Assembly: GCA_039973685.1 (NCBI GenBank)
Contig: JBDWKL010000020.1
Coordinates: forward strand, 1-40,458
Length of the DNA: 40,458 bases
Direction: 5' to 3'
Source: Hyphomicrobiales bacterium
GTDB taxonomy: Bacteria > Pseudomonadota > Alphaproteobacteria > Rhizobiales > JACESI01
Shown here: piece by piece, positions 7,823 through 16,487 of the stretch
Position numbering within the stretch: the first letter of the stretch is position 1
How the letters are laid out: each line of letters opens with the position of its first letter
Made by a program: the position numbers and the translations under genes
Notes under the pieces: generated by a model
Databases searched by the model: none
Seen by the model: the letters and a program-made list of their open reading frames with translations, nothing else
What the model was told of the DNA's origin: nothing

Positions 7823-8440
7823 TTAGCCACCCAAATGATCAAGTCCTATCGACTCACCTTCGCGAATGATCTCTGGGTCATAGGCTTTGCGAGCAAAGAC
7901 CTCGCGCACCATCGGCTCGAAATACTCAATCGGTTTACTCTTATAATCAGGGTCGAAAGAAGATTGGTCCCAGCGCTCGCAGAAGATGGCGCAGGTGTCA
8001 AAACACGGATGGTCCTTAAACCGGTCCCGCGCATTTTCATCCCAACCATAATGATGCGCATAATAGATCATCTGAAAAATACCGTGGTGTTCAATCACCC
8101 ACGACACTTCCCATCGCACAAAGGGACGGATTACTTCGGCAGAAAAGCGGTCATGGTTTTGTGGGGCAAGACCATCACCAACATCATGCAAGAGAGCGCC
8201 GACAATCCAATCTATATCAACGCCGTCTTCTTCCGCACGCGTGGCTGATTGAAGCGCATGATCAAGTCGCGTGATCTGATACCCTTCAATCGACACCTCA
8301 CCTTGCCTGCGCAATTCGTCCAGCACACGATCAGGGGTCAACGCGAGATACGGCTTTTCAAGCTCATGCAAAAGCTCGTAGTCGGCTTTTGTGCCGTCTT
8401 TCATCTGCGTGAAGGAAACCGTCGGTTTATGATCGTTCAT
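7823..8440 (-). CDS. HD-domain protein resembling PhnZ-type diiron oxygenases
   Basis: The 205-residue product has an HD-domain metal-ligand pattern: H61 (RLDHALQSA), H85-D86 (ALLHDVGDGL), H96 (QNHDRFSAE), H118/H119 (VIEHHG) and D158 (CERWDQSS). The order and spacing resemble PhnZ, whose mixed-valent diiron site cleaves the C-P bond of hydroxylated 2-aminoethylphosphonate, rather than HD phosphohydrolases. This comparison is from memory. The Tyr/Glu gating pair of PhnZ is not conserved in place; a Tyr sits seven residues before H61, where PhnZ has Glu. It starts 34 bases after the taurine:pyruvate aminotransferase gene on the same strand, so a joint pathway is likely. I chose ATG 8440 over an in-frame start at 8455. 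The substrate is unknown. Confidence 0.75.
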   Translation of the reverse strand: MNDHKPTVSFTQMKDGTKADYELLHELEKPYLALTPDRVLDELRRQGEVSIEGYQITRLDHALQSATRAEEDGVDIDWIVGALLHDVGDGLAPQNHDRFSAEVIRPFVRWEVSWVIEHHGIFQMIYYAHHYGWDENARDRFKDHPCFDTCAIFCERWDQSSFDPDYKSKPIEYFEPMVREVFARKAYDPEIIREGESIGLDHLGG

Positions 8441-8474
8441 GGGAAACCCGCCCAAAGTTACAAAGGATCAACGC

Positions 8475-9860
8475 TTACGCAGTCACGCGCGTAATTGCGC
8501 CATCGATGGCAGTTAGGATCTCATCAATATCATCTTTTGTACAGATCAATGCAGGGCTGAGACACAACGTGTTGTTAAAGCCTTTCAGTGAACGATTGGT
8601 CACACCAATCACAACGGCACTTTCCTTAAAGCAATCACCAACAATCGCCTGAGCAATCGCCTCATTGATCGGTTCTTTGGTGCCGCGGTCCGCCACAAGC
8701 TCCGCACCGCAGAACAAGCCCTTGCCGCGTACATCACCGATGATTTGGTGTTTGCTTTTCAAACGCTCCAAGCCTTCAAGCACATATTCACCCATCGCTG
8801 TGGTATTTTCCAAAAGCTTCTCATCTTCCAAAATACGCATATTCTCAAGTGCAGCCGCTGGACCTGCCGTGCAACCGCCGAAGGTAGAAATATCGCGGAA
8901 ATAGCTCATTGGATCAGACGGGTCCGCTTTGAAGTCTTGGAAAACAGCTTCTGTCGTCACTGTGCAAGAAATCGCTGCATAGCCAGAGGCAACCCCCTTC
9001 GCCATTGTCACCATATCAGGCTCAATGCCATAATGCTGATAGCCGAACCATGTGCCCGTGCGGCCCATGCCACAGACCACTTCATCAATGTGCAGCAACA
9101 CATCATACTTCTTACAAATTTCCTGAACGCGCTCCCAATAGCCCTCTGGCGGGGTAATAACGCCGCCACCAGCAGTGATCGGCTCGAGACAGAGCGCACC
9201 AACCGTGTCAGGCCCTTCACGCAGGATCACGTCTTCAATGGCGTTAGCCGCGCGGATACCGTAATCATCCACATCGCCCCATTGCGAACGATACTCAAGA
9301 CAATGCGGCACTTCCACAAAACCTGGTGTGAACGGACCATACTGACCCTTGCGCTCATCTTGACCACCAGCAGAAAGGCAAGCAATCGTGGTGCCGTGGT
9401 AGTCACGATCGCGGTACAGAATTTTGTGTTTCTTGCCGCCATATTTATTATAGGCAATCTGGCGCACCATCTTAAAGCATTTCTCATTCGCCTCAGAGCC
9501 AGAGTTTGAATAATAAACGCGGCTCATACCGGGCATTTTCTCAATCAAGCGCTCGGAGAACAAGGCACCTGGGATAGACCCCATGGAGCCCGCAAAATAA
9601 TTCATCTTCACCAGTTGATCGCGCACAGCATCCGCAATGCTCTCACGGCCATAGCCAACGTTCACAGTCCATACACCGCCAGAGACGGCATCAAGATGCT
9701 CACGCCCTGCTTGGTTCCAAACCCGCATGCCTTTACCTTCAACAATGATTTGAGGATCAGCATCATCAAATTTTTGGTGTTGGGTAAGATGGTGCCAAAC
9801 GTGGGCTTTATCAGCTTCAACAACGTGGCTTAGATCATTTTGTGTAAGAGGCAAATTCAT
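8475..9860 (-). CDS. tpa: Taurine:pyruvate aminotransferase (class III)
   Basis: This PLP enzyme moves the amino group of taurine to pyruvate, giving sulfoacetaldehyde and alanine. It is a 461-residue class III aminotransferase with PLP lysine K288 (MVTMAKGVASGY), the cofactor-ring Asp in LLHIDEVVCGMGRTG (D259), and the phosphate-binding YYSNSGSEANEKCFKM. The assignment to Tpa rather than other omega-aminotransferases rests on recalled Tpa-specific stretches: KAHVWHHLTQH, LDAVSGGVWTVNVGYGRES and YFRDISTFGGCTAGPAAAL. The ATG at 9860 has a tggaga ribosome-binding site; an in-frame TTG at 9875 is less likely. No xsc, tauABC or ald gene is in the window. A closely related substrate such as hypotaurine cannot be excluded. 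Confidence 0.85.
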   Translation of the reverse strand: MNLPLTQNDLSHVVEADKAHVWHHLTQHQKFDDADPQIIVEGKGMRVWNQAGREHLDAVSGGVWTVNVGYGRESIADAVRDQLVKMNYFAGSMGSIPGALFSERLIEKMPGMSRVYYSNSGSEANEKCFKMVRQIAYNKYGGKKHKILYRDRDYHGTTIACLSAGGQDERKGQYGPFTPGFVEVPHCLEYRSQWGDVDDYGIRAANAIEDVILREGPDTVGALCLEPITAGGGVITPPEGYWERVQEICKKYDVLLHIDEVVCGMGRTGTWFGYQHYGIEPDMVTMAKGVASGYAAISCTVTTEAVFQDFKADPSDPMSYFRDISTFGGCTAGPAAALENMRILEDEKLLENTTAMGEYVLEGLERLKSKHQIIGDVRGKGLFCGAELVADRGTKEPINEAIAQAIVGDCFKESAVVIGVTNRSLKGFNNTLCLSPALICTKDDIDEILTAIDGAITRVTA

Positions 9861-9949
9861 GACCAGTGTCTCCAAATAACAAACAGGCGCTTTTATCTAA
9901 GGGTAATTGAACAGAAATTTTACGTGTTGAATAGAGGCAAGATGGTGCC

Positions 9950-9963
9950 AGAACAAAAGTTCT
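9950..9963. promoter_or_regulatory. Short inverted repeat upstream of tpa
   Basis: agaac-aaaa-gttct forms a perfect 5-bp inverted repeat about 90 bases upstream of the tpa start, in the 143-base gap between the SDR gene and tpa. It could be a regulator half-site pair, but it does not match an operator I know, and a repeat this short can occur by chance. Confidence 0.25.
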
Positions 9964-10003
9964 CAGGAACCAATCCTCAGCACGGTTGAAAGCTTATGAG
10001 CCA

Positions 10004-10831
10004 TCACCCTTTTGCAAGAGGCCCATCAAGCAGACGGGTGGGTAATAAACGACGCATTGCATCAACCAGATAGGTCAGAGTTGTCACTGAATAGGCCGCT
10101 TTCGGTATTGGTGCTTCAGCCGCGTGGACAAGTTTTCTGAATACCGCTTCCGGCTCCAATTTAAAGACTGAAGATTTGGCTCCAGAGTTAAGCCGCTTTT
10201 TGCTGGCCGCATAGTCTTGGCTGTGCACCGTGTTTTCAAGGTCAATCTTCGCCTCTAGCATCGCCAATGCATTGGGCATGAACATCGTGTTGATCGGGCC
10301 GGGCCTGATGGAACTTGTGTAAATGCCGAACGGTTCCAACTCTATACGCATAGATGTGGCGAAGGCTTCAATCGCGTGCTTGGTCGCTGCATAGGGCGCG
10401 CGGTGTTTGCCTGACACGATGCCCAACACTGAGGAGCATTGCACAATCCGCCCTTCGCCCTGTTCACGCATCACCGGAATAAAACGCCGCGTTAATTCAT
10501 GCCAGCCAAAGAAATTGGCTTCAAACTGTTCGCGCAGTGCATCGGTTGGTATATCTTCCACCGCGCCCAAAAGGCCGTAAGCCCCATTATTAAACAGCAC
10601 ATCAAGCCGCCCGCCAGTCTCAGCCAGCACTTGATCAGCGCAGGCATGGATGGAAGCTTCGTCCGTATAATCAAGATAGAACGTTGTGATGCCTTCCGCG
10701 TTTAGGCGGTCGATGTCTTCGGTCTTTCTGGCTGTCGCAAACACCTGCCAACCACGCGCTTTCATGCCATGGGCAGAAACATATCCAATGCCAGTGGAGC
10801 ATCCTGTGATGAGTATGGTTTTAGCGGCCAT
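10004..10831 (-). CDS. Short-chain dehydrogenase/reductase
   Basis: A classical SDR of 275 residues, probably NAD(P)-dependent and cytosolic. It has the nucleotide-binding TGCSTGIG (residues 10-17), FNNGAYGLLG (80-89), the catalytic Ser in VQCSSVLG and YAATK (Y147, K151). The longer C-terminus and the NNGAYG variant resemble the 17-beta-hydroxysteroid/retinol dehydrogenase-like branch, but no substrate can be assigned from sequence. The start MAAKTILITG at 10831 is chosen; an in-frame start at 10855 would overlap the upstream permease gene. The DMT permease gene ends four bases before this start, so both are probably cotranscribed and the permease may carry a related compound. Confidence 0.85.
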   Translation of the reverse strand: MAAKTILITGCSTGIGYVSAHGMKARGWQVFATARKTEDIDRLNAEGITTFYLDYTDEASIHACADQVLAETGGRLDVLFNNGAYGLLGAVEDIPTDALREQFEANFFGWHELTRRFIPVMREQGEGRIVQCSSVLGIVSGKHRAPYAATKHAIEAFATSMRIELEPFGIYTSSIRPGPINTMFMPNALAMLEAKIDLENTVHSQDYAASKKRLNSGAKSSVFKLEPEAVFRKLVHAAEAPIPKAAYSVTTLTYLVDAMRRLLPTRLLDGPLAKG

Positions 10832-10835
10832 TCGC

Positions 10836-11747
10836 TTACACCTTCTTCTTCGCATTCTTGCGTGAAAAAATATCAGACGCCAAGGCCACAGCCGCAGCAG
10901 TGATAAGCATGCCGACCACCTGCACGGTTGTCAGTGTATCACCGAATAAGTAGTAGCCTTCAACGGCCGAGAAAACTGGCACGAGATAAAAAACACTCGC
11001 AACCTTCGTCGCACCACCTTGTTGCAACAAATACATATAGAGCGTGAAGGCGATGCAAGAGAGGATCAAGGTCATCCATGCATAGCCAATGATCAGATCA
11101 CGGGCGAAAATGAAATTGAAACTTTCGCTAAACAAAGCAATAGGCAGTGCCACCAAAAGCCCGCCGATCAACTGCAATCCTGGCTCTGTTTTAAAATTCA
11201 TCGCGCCAACATATTTCTTTTGGAAAATCGAACCAAAAGTAATGCCAAGCACTGCAATAATATGCGCACCCACCGTGATGGCCGTAATGCCGCTCCCATC
11301 AAGACCCAGCTTAGGCGATACCACTAGCCCGCAACCAACAATGCCGATCAACAATCCAAGCCAATGACGAGGACTAATTTTCTCGCCCAAAATTGGACTA
11401 GCAAAGATCGCGGTCAACAAAGGCTGTAACCCGACAAGCAACGCGCTAACACCGGCAGGCATGCCATTTTTGACACCCCAAAATACAGCGCTCAAATAAA
11501 CCCCATGGATCAACGCGCCTGACACAATGATTTTAAGTGCGCGCTCTTTGTTTGGCCAAACACCGCGCGAAAGCAAGCCGAACAGCAAAAGCACAATGGC
11601 CGCACCGCCAAACCGCAGGGTTAAAATAGATAAGGGTTCAGAATAGGGCGCAACAAGAGCTGCAACCACAAATCCGGTTGACCATAAAAACACAAAGAGA
11701 AGAGGAAGTCCGACACCCATGCGGCCACTTAGCCAGAAGCGATGCAT
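10836..11747 (-). CDS. DMT-superfamily (EamA) permease
   Basis: A 303-residue integral inner-membrane protein with about ten hydrophobic helices in two EamA repeats. The first opens LPLLFVFLWSTGFVVAAL and the second GAHIIAVLGITFGSIFQ. The typical EamA Pro- and Gly-rich helices include GLQPLLTAIFASPILGEKIS and SVFYLVPVFSAVEGYYLFGD. The substrate is unknown; the family exports amino acids, metabolites and other small molecules. It is four bases upstream of the SDR gene on the same strand. The start at 11747 has a weak ribosome-binding site, and the ATG at 11720 is a possible alternative. The C-terminal tail RKNAKKKV is cytoplasmic in the usual topology. Confidence 0.88.
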   Translation of the reverse strand: MHRFWLSGRMGVGLPLLFVFLWSTGFVVAALVAPYSEPLSILTLRFGGAAIVLLLFGLLSRGVWPNKERALKIIVSGALIHGVYLSAVFWGVKNGMPAGVSALLVGLQPLLTAIFASPILGEKISPRHWLGLLIGIVGCGLVVSPKLGLDGSGITAITVGAHIIAVLGITFGSIFQKKYVGAMNFKTEPGLQLIGGLLVALPIALFSESFNFIFARDLIIGYAWMTLILSCIAFTLYMYLLQQGGATKVASVFYLVPVFSAVEGYYLFGDTLTTVQVVGMLITAAAVALASDIFSRKNAKKKV

Positions 11748-11821
11748 AATAGCAATGCGATTTTATCACTCCTAAAAAGCTTTTAATCTGATAGTGATAG
11801 CGGCAAGGAGCATCCGCCTAC

Positions 11822-12793
11822 ATGTTGTCATTACTTCAAATCGTCCTACCTGTTTGTTTACTCGTGGTACTTGGGTTTTCCATTCGCTGGTTTGGCTTGG
11901 TAAAACCCAATGCAGATGAGATTATTGGCGATTTGGTCTTCAAAATTGCAATCCCCGTTTTACTGTTTCGTTTGATTGCTATTTCCAAATTGGACGACGC
12001 CAACCCGTGGACAATTTGGGCAAGTTACTTCATCCCTGTTGCGATTGTCTGGGTGTTTGCCGCTATTCTTTTGCCTTGGGCTTTTAAGCGGGAGGCCCTT
12101 TACGGCCTCATCGGTGGCATTGCTTCTGGGTTTGCCAATACAGTCCTTGTCGGCATTCCGCTCATTCTCCAAGCTTACGGCGAGGCGGGCATGGTCTCTC
12201 TCACCATTCTTCTTTCCGTGCACTTGCCCGTTATGTTTTTCGCCGCTGCTATCCACCACGATATCGCGGTCGCGATTGATGGGGAAGGCGGACAACCAGA
12301 AGAAACTTGGCCGCAAAAAATCAGTCGGCTGGTGATCACCGTTTTAAAAAACCCGATCATTATCGGCATTATTGCTGGCAGCGCCTTCCGCTTTTCAGGC
12401 CTCGACATGCCTGTGATTTTGCTTGATGTAACGGGTAAAATCTCTTCCATCGCTGGCCCGCTCGCCCTGATTGTACTTGGCATGGGTCTCAACAAATATG
12501 GCTTAAAGGGCAATGTCGGTCCCGCCACGATCACAACGTTCTTGAAACTCTTTGTGCATCCAGGCCTCGTGTTTGTGTTCGGCGCCTATGTCTTCGGTCT
12601 GCCGCCAGTGTTTACAGCAGGTCTGGTGCTTGCAGCCGCTGCTCCAACAGGCGTTAACGCCTATCTGTTTTCCCAGCATTTTGGAACGGGGCACGCTTTG
12701 GCTGCCAATTCGATATCCATATCAACACCGCTCTGCGTCATCACCACGACATTCTGGCTTGGGGTATTGGCAGCACACATAGGTGGTGGTTAG
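11822..12793 (+). CDS. AEC-family (auxin efflux carrier type) transporter
   Basis: A 323-residue inner-membrane protein with about ten helices in two halves. The start, LLQIVLPVCLLVVLGFSIRW, and the ending GTGHALAANSISISTPLCVITT are typical of the AEC/MdcF family (PF03547). IASGFANTVLVGIPLILQAYGE carries the N-x-x-x-x-G-x-P pattern of the family. Bacterial members move organic acids such as malate or malonate; the substrate here is not evident. An aaggag ribosome-binding site lies 12-17 bases before the ATG. The 3' end overlaps the convergent recQ gene by four bases. Upstream, it is divergent from the DMT permease with a 74-base shared promoter region. Confidence 0.88.
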   Translation: MLSLLQIVLPVCLLVVLGFSIRWFGLVKPNADEIIGDLVFKIAIPVLLFRLIAISKLDDANPWTIWASYFIPVAIVWVFAAILLPWAFKREALYGLIGGIASGFANTVLVGIPLILQAYGEAGMVSLTILLSVHLPVMFFAAAIHHDIAVAIDGEGGQPEETWPQKISRLVITVLKNPIIIGIIAGSAFRFSGLDMPVILLDVTGKISSIAGPLALIVLGMGLNKYGLKGNVGPATITTFLKLFVHPGLVFVFGAYVFGLPPVFTAGLVLAAAAPTGVNAYLFSQHFGTGHALAANSISISTPLCVITTTFWLGVLAAHIGGG

Positions 12794-14601
12794 TCGAGCG
12801 CAATAACGCCTAAGAACGTCTCGCCAAAATTCTTGAGCTTTGCCGTGCCGACCCCTTTAACGGTAGCCATATCATCCAGCGTAGACGGGCGAATGACCGC
12901 CATCTCTTCCAGCGTTTTATCAGGGAAGATCACATAGGCTGGCACCCCCTTGGCCTTTGCCAATTCAAGACGCTTTTCTTTAAGCAGTGATAACAGCGTT
13001 TGGTCTCGATCTGAAATCTCGCGGCTGGCTTTTGATTTGTCGCGCTCTTTCGGTTTTTTAGAGCGAACAGCCACTTCTTCCAATCGGCATTCAAATTTGC
13101 CTTCGCCCCGCGAGAGTGCATTGCCTTTGTCGGTCATTTTCAAACCGCCATAGCCTGCAATATCGACCTCTAAAAAACCCGTCGATATCATTTGGCGCAC
13201 CAGCGATTGCCAAAGCCCTTTGGTCATGCCGGATCCCACACCAAAGCAATCAACGCTGTTATGCCGCGCTTTGGTTATCTTCTCGGTTTTTGACCCGCGC
13301 AGCACGTCAATAATATGAGCTTGGCCATATCGCTCACCCGTTTCAAAAATCGCATCAAACACCATAAGCGCGTGTTCGCTGCTATCAGTTAGCTCAACTG
13401 GGTTTTCGCAAATATCGCAATTGCCACATGGTTCAGCACTCTCACCGAAGTAAGCAAGCAGCGCCTGCCGCCTGCAACTCATGCTATCGGCAAATTGCAC
13501 CAAAGCATCCAGCCGCTTATTCTCGCGCCATTTGCGGTCATCGTCGCTGTCTTCTTGATCAATGAACTGGCGCCGCATGCGAATATCACCTGCACCAAAC
13601 AGCATATGCGCTTCAGCTGGCGACCCATCACGGCCCGCGCGGCCAATCTCTTGGTAGTAGGCTTCAACACTGCCCGGCAAATCGGTATGAAAGACAAAGC
13701 GCACATCTGGCTTATCAATACCCATACCAAAGGCAATGGTGGCCGCCATAATAACGCCGCTCTCGGTGACGAACCGGTTTTGATGGTCGGAACGATCATC
13801 CGCCGTCAGCCCCGCATGATAGGCCAGCGCATTAAAGCCATCTTGCCTAAGAAGCTGTGCCACCTCTTCCGTCTTCTTACGAGACAGACAATAGATGATG
13901 CCACTTTCGCCGCGCCGCTTATCAACGAAGTTTAAAAGCTGGTCCTTCCAACTCGCCTTCGGCGTTACGTTGAGCTTGATGTTCGGGCGGTCAAAGCCGG
14001 ATATGAAGCTTGAGAATTTACCTGAAAATAATTGCGTCTCAACATCTTTGCGCGTTGCTTCGTCGGCGGTGGCCGTAAGCGCTGCAATTGGCGTGTTGGG
14101 GAAGGCTTGCGAGAGCTTTCCAAGTTCTGCATATTCAGGCCGGAAGGCTGGACCCCACTGCGACATGCAATGCGCTTCATCAATGGCAAACAGGGTGATT
14201 GGTAATTTTGAAAGGGCAGACAACATCCGCTCTGTCATCAATCGTTCTGGTGCTAGATAAAGAATAGAGATTTCACCAGCAGCCACTCGCCGCCATGTGG
14301 CAACATTAGTATCGCGGTCGCGGGTGGAATTAATTGCTTCAGCGGCAACACCTGCAAGCTTCAAAGCGGAAACTTGGTCTTCCATTAGCGCGACCAAAGG
14401 CGAGATAACAACGCTCAATCCGCCAAGCGCCAATGCAGGCACTTGAAAGCAGAGTGATTTGCCCGCGCCCGTCGGCATAATCGCCAACACGCTTTCACCG
14501 TTCAGCAGGCAATCAACCACGCGCTCTTGGCCATCACGAAACTTGTCGTAACCAAACACGTCGTTAAGCACCGCCATTTTGGCTGCTTGCAAATCAGACA
14601 T
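12790..14601 (-). CDS. recQ: ATP-dependent DNA helicase RecQ
   Basis: A 3'-to-5' DNA helicase in the RecF recombination pathway and replication-fork repair. Motif order is complete: Walker A PTGAGKS (residues 43-49), the DEAH box (141-144) in FAIDEAHCMSQWGPAFRPEY, and SF2 motifs IV-VI including QEIGRAGRDG. The zinc cluster follows (CRRQ ... EPCGNCDIC), then the winged-helix RQC region. An HRDC domain closes the protein (LLSLLKEKRLELAKAKGVPA). The length, 603 residues from ATG 14601, is normal. An alternative ATG at 14616 adds five residues, and neither has a clear ribosome-binding site. It converges on the AEC gene with a four-base 3' overlap. Confidence 0.96.
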   Translation of the reverse strand: MSDLQAAKMAVLNDVFGYDKFRDGQERVVDCLLNGESVLAIMPTGAGKSLCFQVPALALGGLSVVISPLVALMEDQVSALKLAGVAAEAINSTRDRDTNVATWRRVAAGEISILYLAPERLMTERMLSALSKLPITLFAIDEAHCMSQWGPAFRPEYAELGKLSQAFPNTPIAALTATADEATRKDVETQLFSGKFSSFISGFDRPNIKLNVTPKASWKDQLLNFVDKRRGESGIIYCLSRKKTEEVAQLLRQDGFNALAYHAGLTADDRSDHQNRFVTESGVIMAATIAFGMGIDKPDVRFVFHTDLPGSVEAYYQEIGRAGRDGSPAEAHMLFGAGDIRMRRQFIDQEDSDDDRKWRENKRLDALVQFADSMSCRRQALLAYFGESAEPCGNCDICENPVELTDSSEHALMVFDAIFETGERYGQAHIIDVLRGSKTEKITKARHNSVDCFGVGSGMTKGLWQSLVRQMISTGFLEVDIAGYGGLKMTDKGNALSRGEGKFECRLEEVAVRSKKPKERDKSKASREISDRDQTLLSLLKEKRLELAKAKGVPAYVIFPDKTLEEMAVIRPSTLDDMATVKGVGTAKLKNFGETFLGVIALD

Positions 14602-14732
14602 TAATGCCAAACCCATTCAATCATATCGAGTTGCATAAATGAGTCGGCAAGCAGGCAACACCGTCACAGGCGACTTTGACCAACTGATTTTAAGATCTTG
14701 TAGAGAGTTCCCCGTCATGCTTTGCGCGAATC

Positions 14733-15263
14733 ATGACCAAAAACGCAGTAACACCCATGCAAAATCCAATGATTGCCCATTTCTCCCTTCAAGGCCGCCT
14801 TTCGATGGCAGCTTTCAGGCAGAATATTGTCATCGCACTGGCAATCGGCCTAGGTCTCGCATTTGGCATATCCTTCATTCTGTTTGGAACGATCCATCTG
14901 CCCCTACAGCCCTTCATGTGGAACCCTGATCCATTCCATCAAATGCTGTTTGTCTTGATCCCGCTATTTCTTGCTGCTCCATTGATCATTAAACGGTTGC
15001 AAGATCGCGGCAAAAAACCGCATCTATTCGCGCTTTTTGCAGGCCTTCTGGTCGGCATGCAATTGTTTGGCAGTTTTGATGCAACACCTGCCTATCTCCT
15101 ACGTGATTTAACGCTAGAAAGTTTTGTCGCCCATTATGTCGTCTATACGCCCATCATTTTGCTGGGTTTGTGGATCTTGGTGAGCTGTAGTTTCTTGGAC
15201 GGCACTGAGGGTCAAAACCAATACGGGCAAGCGCCTTTAAAGAGCGAAACAAGCGCCGCTTAA
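14733..15263 (+). CDS. DUF805-family membrane protein
   Basis: About 176 residues. Features of DUF805 are the N-terminal FSLQGRLSMAAFRQN (the degenerate F-x-GRIGRxxFW motif), the central KRLQDRGKKPHLFAL (family R-L-H-D-R-G pattern) and the C-terminal GTEGQNQYGQAPL (family GTxGPNxYGPDP). Four to five hydrophobic helices lie between them. DUF805 has no established function. The start is uncertain: ATGs at 14733, 14757 and 14769 all lack a clear ribosome-binding site, and family alignment suits 14757 well. The gene stands between recQ (divergent) and dapE (54 bases downstream, same strand). A second member and a relic lie at 24741-25199 and 26960-27151. Confidence 0.78.
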   Translation: MTKNAVTPMQNPMIAHFSLQGRLSMAAFRQNIVIALAIGLGLAFGISFILFGTIHLPLQPFMWNPDPFHQMLFVLIPLFLAAPLIIKRLQDRGKKPHLFALFAGLLVGMQLFGSFDATPAYLLRDLTLESFVAHYVVYTPIILLGLWILVSCSFLDGTEGQNQYGQAPLKSETSAA

Positions 15264-15317
15264 TTGCGTTATCAAAGATGATTTGACGAGATGAAAAGCG
15301 AAAGCTAAATCTTAGTC

Positions 15318-16487
15318 ATGACCGATAAAATTCCCCATAGTGTTGAAATCGCACAAGCCCTTGTTCGCTGCCCTTCTGTTACACCGGAAGAAGGCGGCGC
15401 CCTCACCTATCTTGAAGGCGTGTTGAAAGGCGCAGGCTTTGAAACGCACCGTGTCGTTTTCTCAGGCGATGGTTCTTATGACGTGGATAACCTCTATGCT
15501 CGTTTTGGCACCGGCGCACCGCATTTTTGTTATGGCGGCCACACAGATGTGGTGCCTGTGGGTGACCGTGAAGATTGGGACCACGATCCGTTTTGCGGCG
15601 ACCTAATTGATGGCTATCTCTATGGCCGTGGTGCAGAAGACATGAAGGGCGGCGTTGCAGCCTTTGCAGCAGCAGCCATTCAATTCATTCGCGAACACCC
15701 CGACTTTGGTGGCTCAATCTCCATGCTCATCACGGGTGACGAAGAAGCTGATTCTATCAACGGCACGATCAAGCTCATCGAATGGGCACACCAGCGTGGT
15801 GAAGCGATTGACGCATCGATTGTCGGAGAACCAACAAATTCCGAGCGCGTTGGAACGACCATTAAAAATGGCAGACGCGGCAGCTATTCTGCCAGACTGA
15901 CTGTGGAAGGCGTGCAAGGTCATGTTGCCTATCCAGAAGGCACACAAAATCCGATCACGGCAGCGCTTCCCCTGCTAAGCGCATTGACCTCTCCAGCCTT
16001 TGATGAAGGCAGCAAATATTTTCCGCCAACAAACCTCGAAATCACAACAGTCGATGTGAACAATCAGGCAAGCAACGTGGTGCCTGCAAAACTCACAGCG
16101 CGGTTTAATGTCCGTTTCAACGACCATTGGACTGGACAAACACTGACTGAAGAACTGGAACGCCGTCTAAGCGAAGCAGCGCCTGAAGGCACAGTTTATC
16201 ATTTTGAACCCGTTAAACCTGTCAATGATGCATTCTTAACCGAAGCACCTGATCTTCTAGCACCGTTGCAAAAAGCTATTGCTGAAATTACAGGAGAGAC
16301 CCCAAGTCTCTCAACGGCTGGTGGCACGTCTGATGCGCGCTTTATTAAAAACTATTGCCCCGTCGTCGAATTCGGCTTGGTGTTTAAAACATTGCATCAA
16401 GTGAATGAACGCACACCTGTCAAAGACATCGAAATTCTATGCGATGTCTATCAGGCCTTTTTGAAGAGATATTTCAAACAAGCATGA
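15318..16487 (+). CDS. dapE: Succinyl-diaminopimelate desuccinylase
   Basis: DapE hydrolyses N-succinyl-LL-diaminopimelate to LL-diaminopimelate and succinate for lysine and peptidoglycan synthesis. The dizinc ligands are present: H75 (GGHTDVVP), D108 (RGAEDMKGG), E142/E143 (ITGDEEADS), E171 (VGEPTNSE) and the late His of KTLHQVNER. GGTSDARFI is the DapE-specific C-terminal block. At 389 residues it has the usual length. The stop overlaps the start of the next gene by ATGA, so the two are translationally coupled. dapD, the enzyme two steps earlier, lies about 11 kb away on the opposite strand rather than beside it. Confidence 0.96.
   Translation: MTDKIPHSVEIAQALVRCPSVTPEEGGALTYLEGVLKGAGFETHRVVFSGDGSYDVDNLYARFGTGAPHFCYGGHTDVVPVGDREDWDHDPFCGDLIDGYLYGRGAEDMKGGVAAFAAAAIQFIREHPDFGGSISMLITGDEEADSINGTIKLIEWAHQRGEAIDASIVGEPTNSERVGTTIKNGRRGSYSARLTVEGVQGHVAYPEGTQNPITAALPLLSALTSPAFDEGSKYFPPTNLEITTVDVNNQASNVVPAKLTARFNVRFNDHWTGQTLTEELERRLSEAAPEGTVYHFEPVKPVNDAFLTEAPDLLAPLQKAIAEITGETPSLSTAGGTSDARFIKNYCPVVEFGLVFKTLHQVNERTPVKDIEILCDVYQAFLKRYFKQA

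Noticed and set aside
8745-9509. 254-codon open frame antisense to tpa
   Set aside because: It lies wholly within the tpa gene; the product is low in recognisable motifs and has no ribosome-binding site of note.
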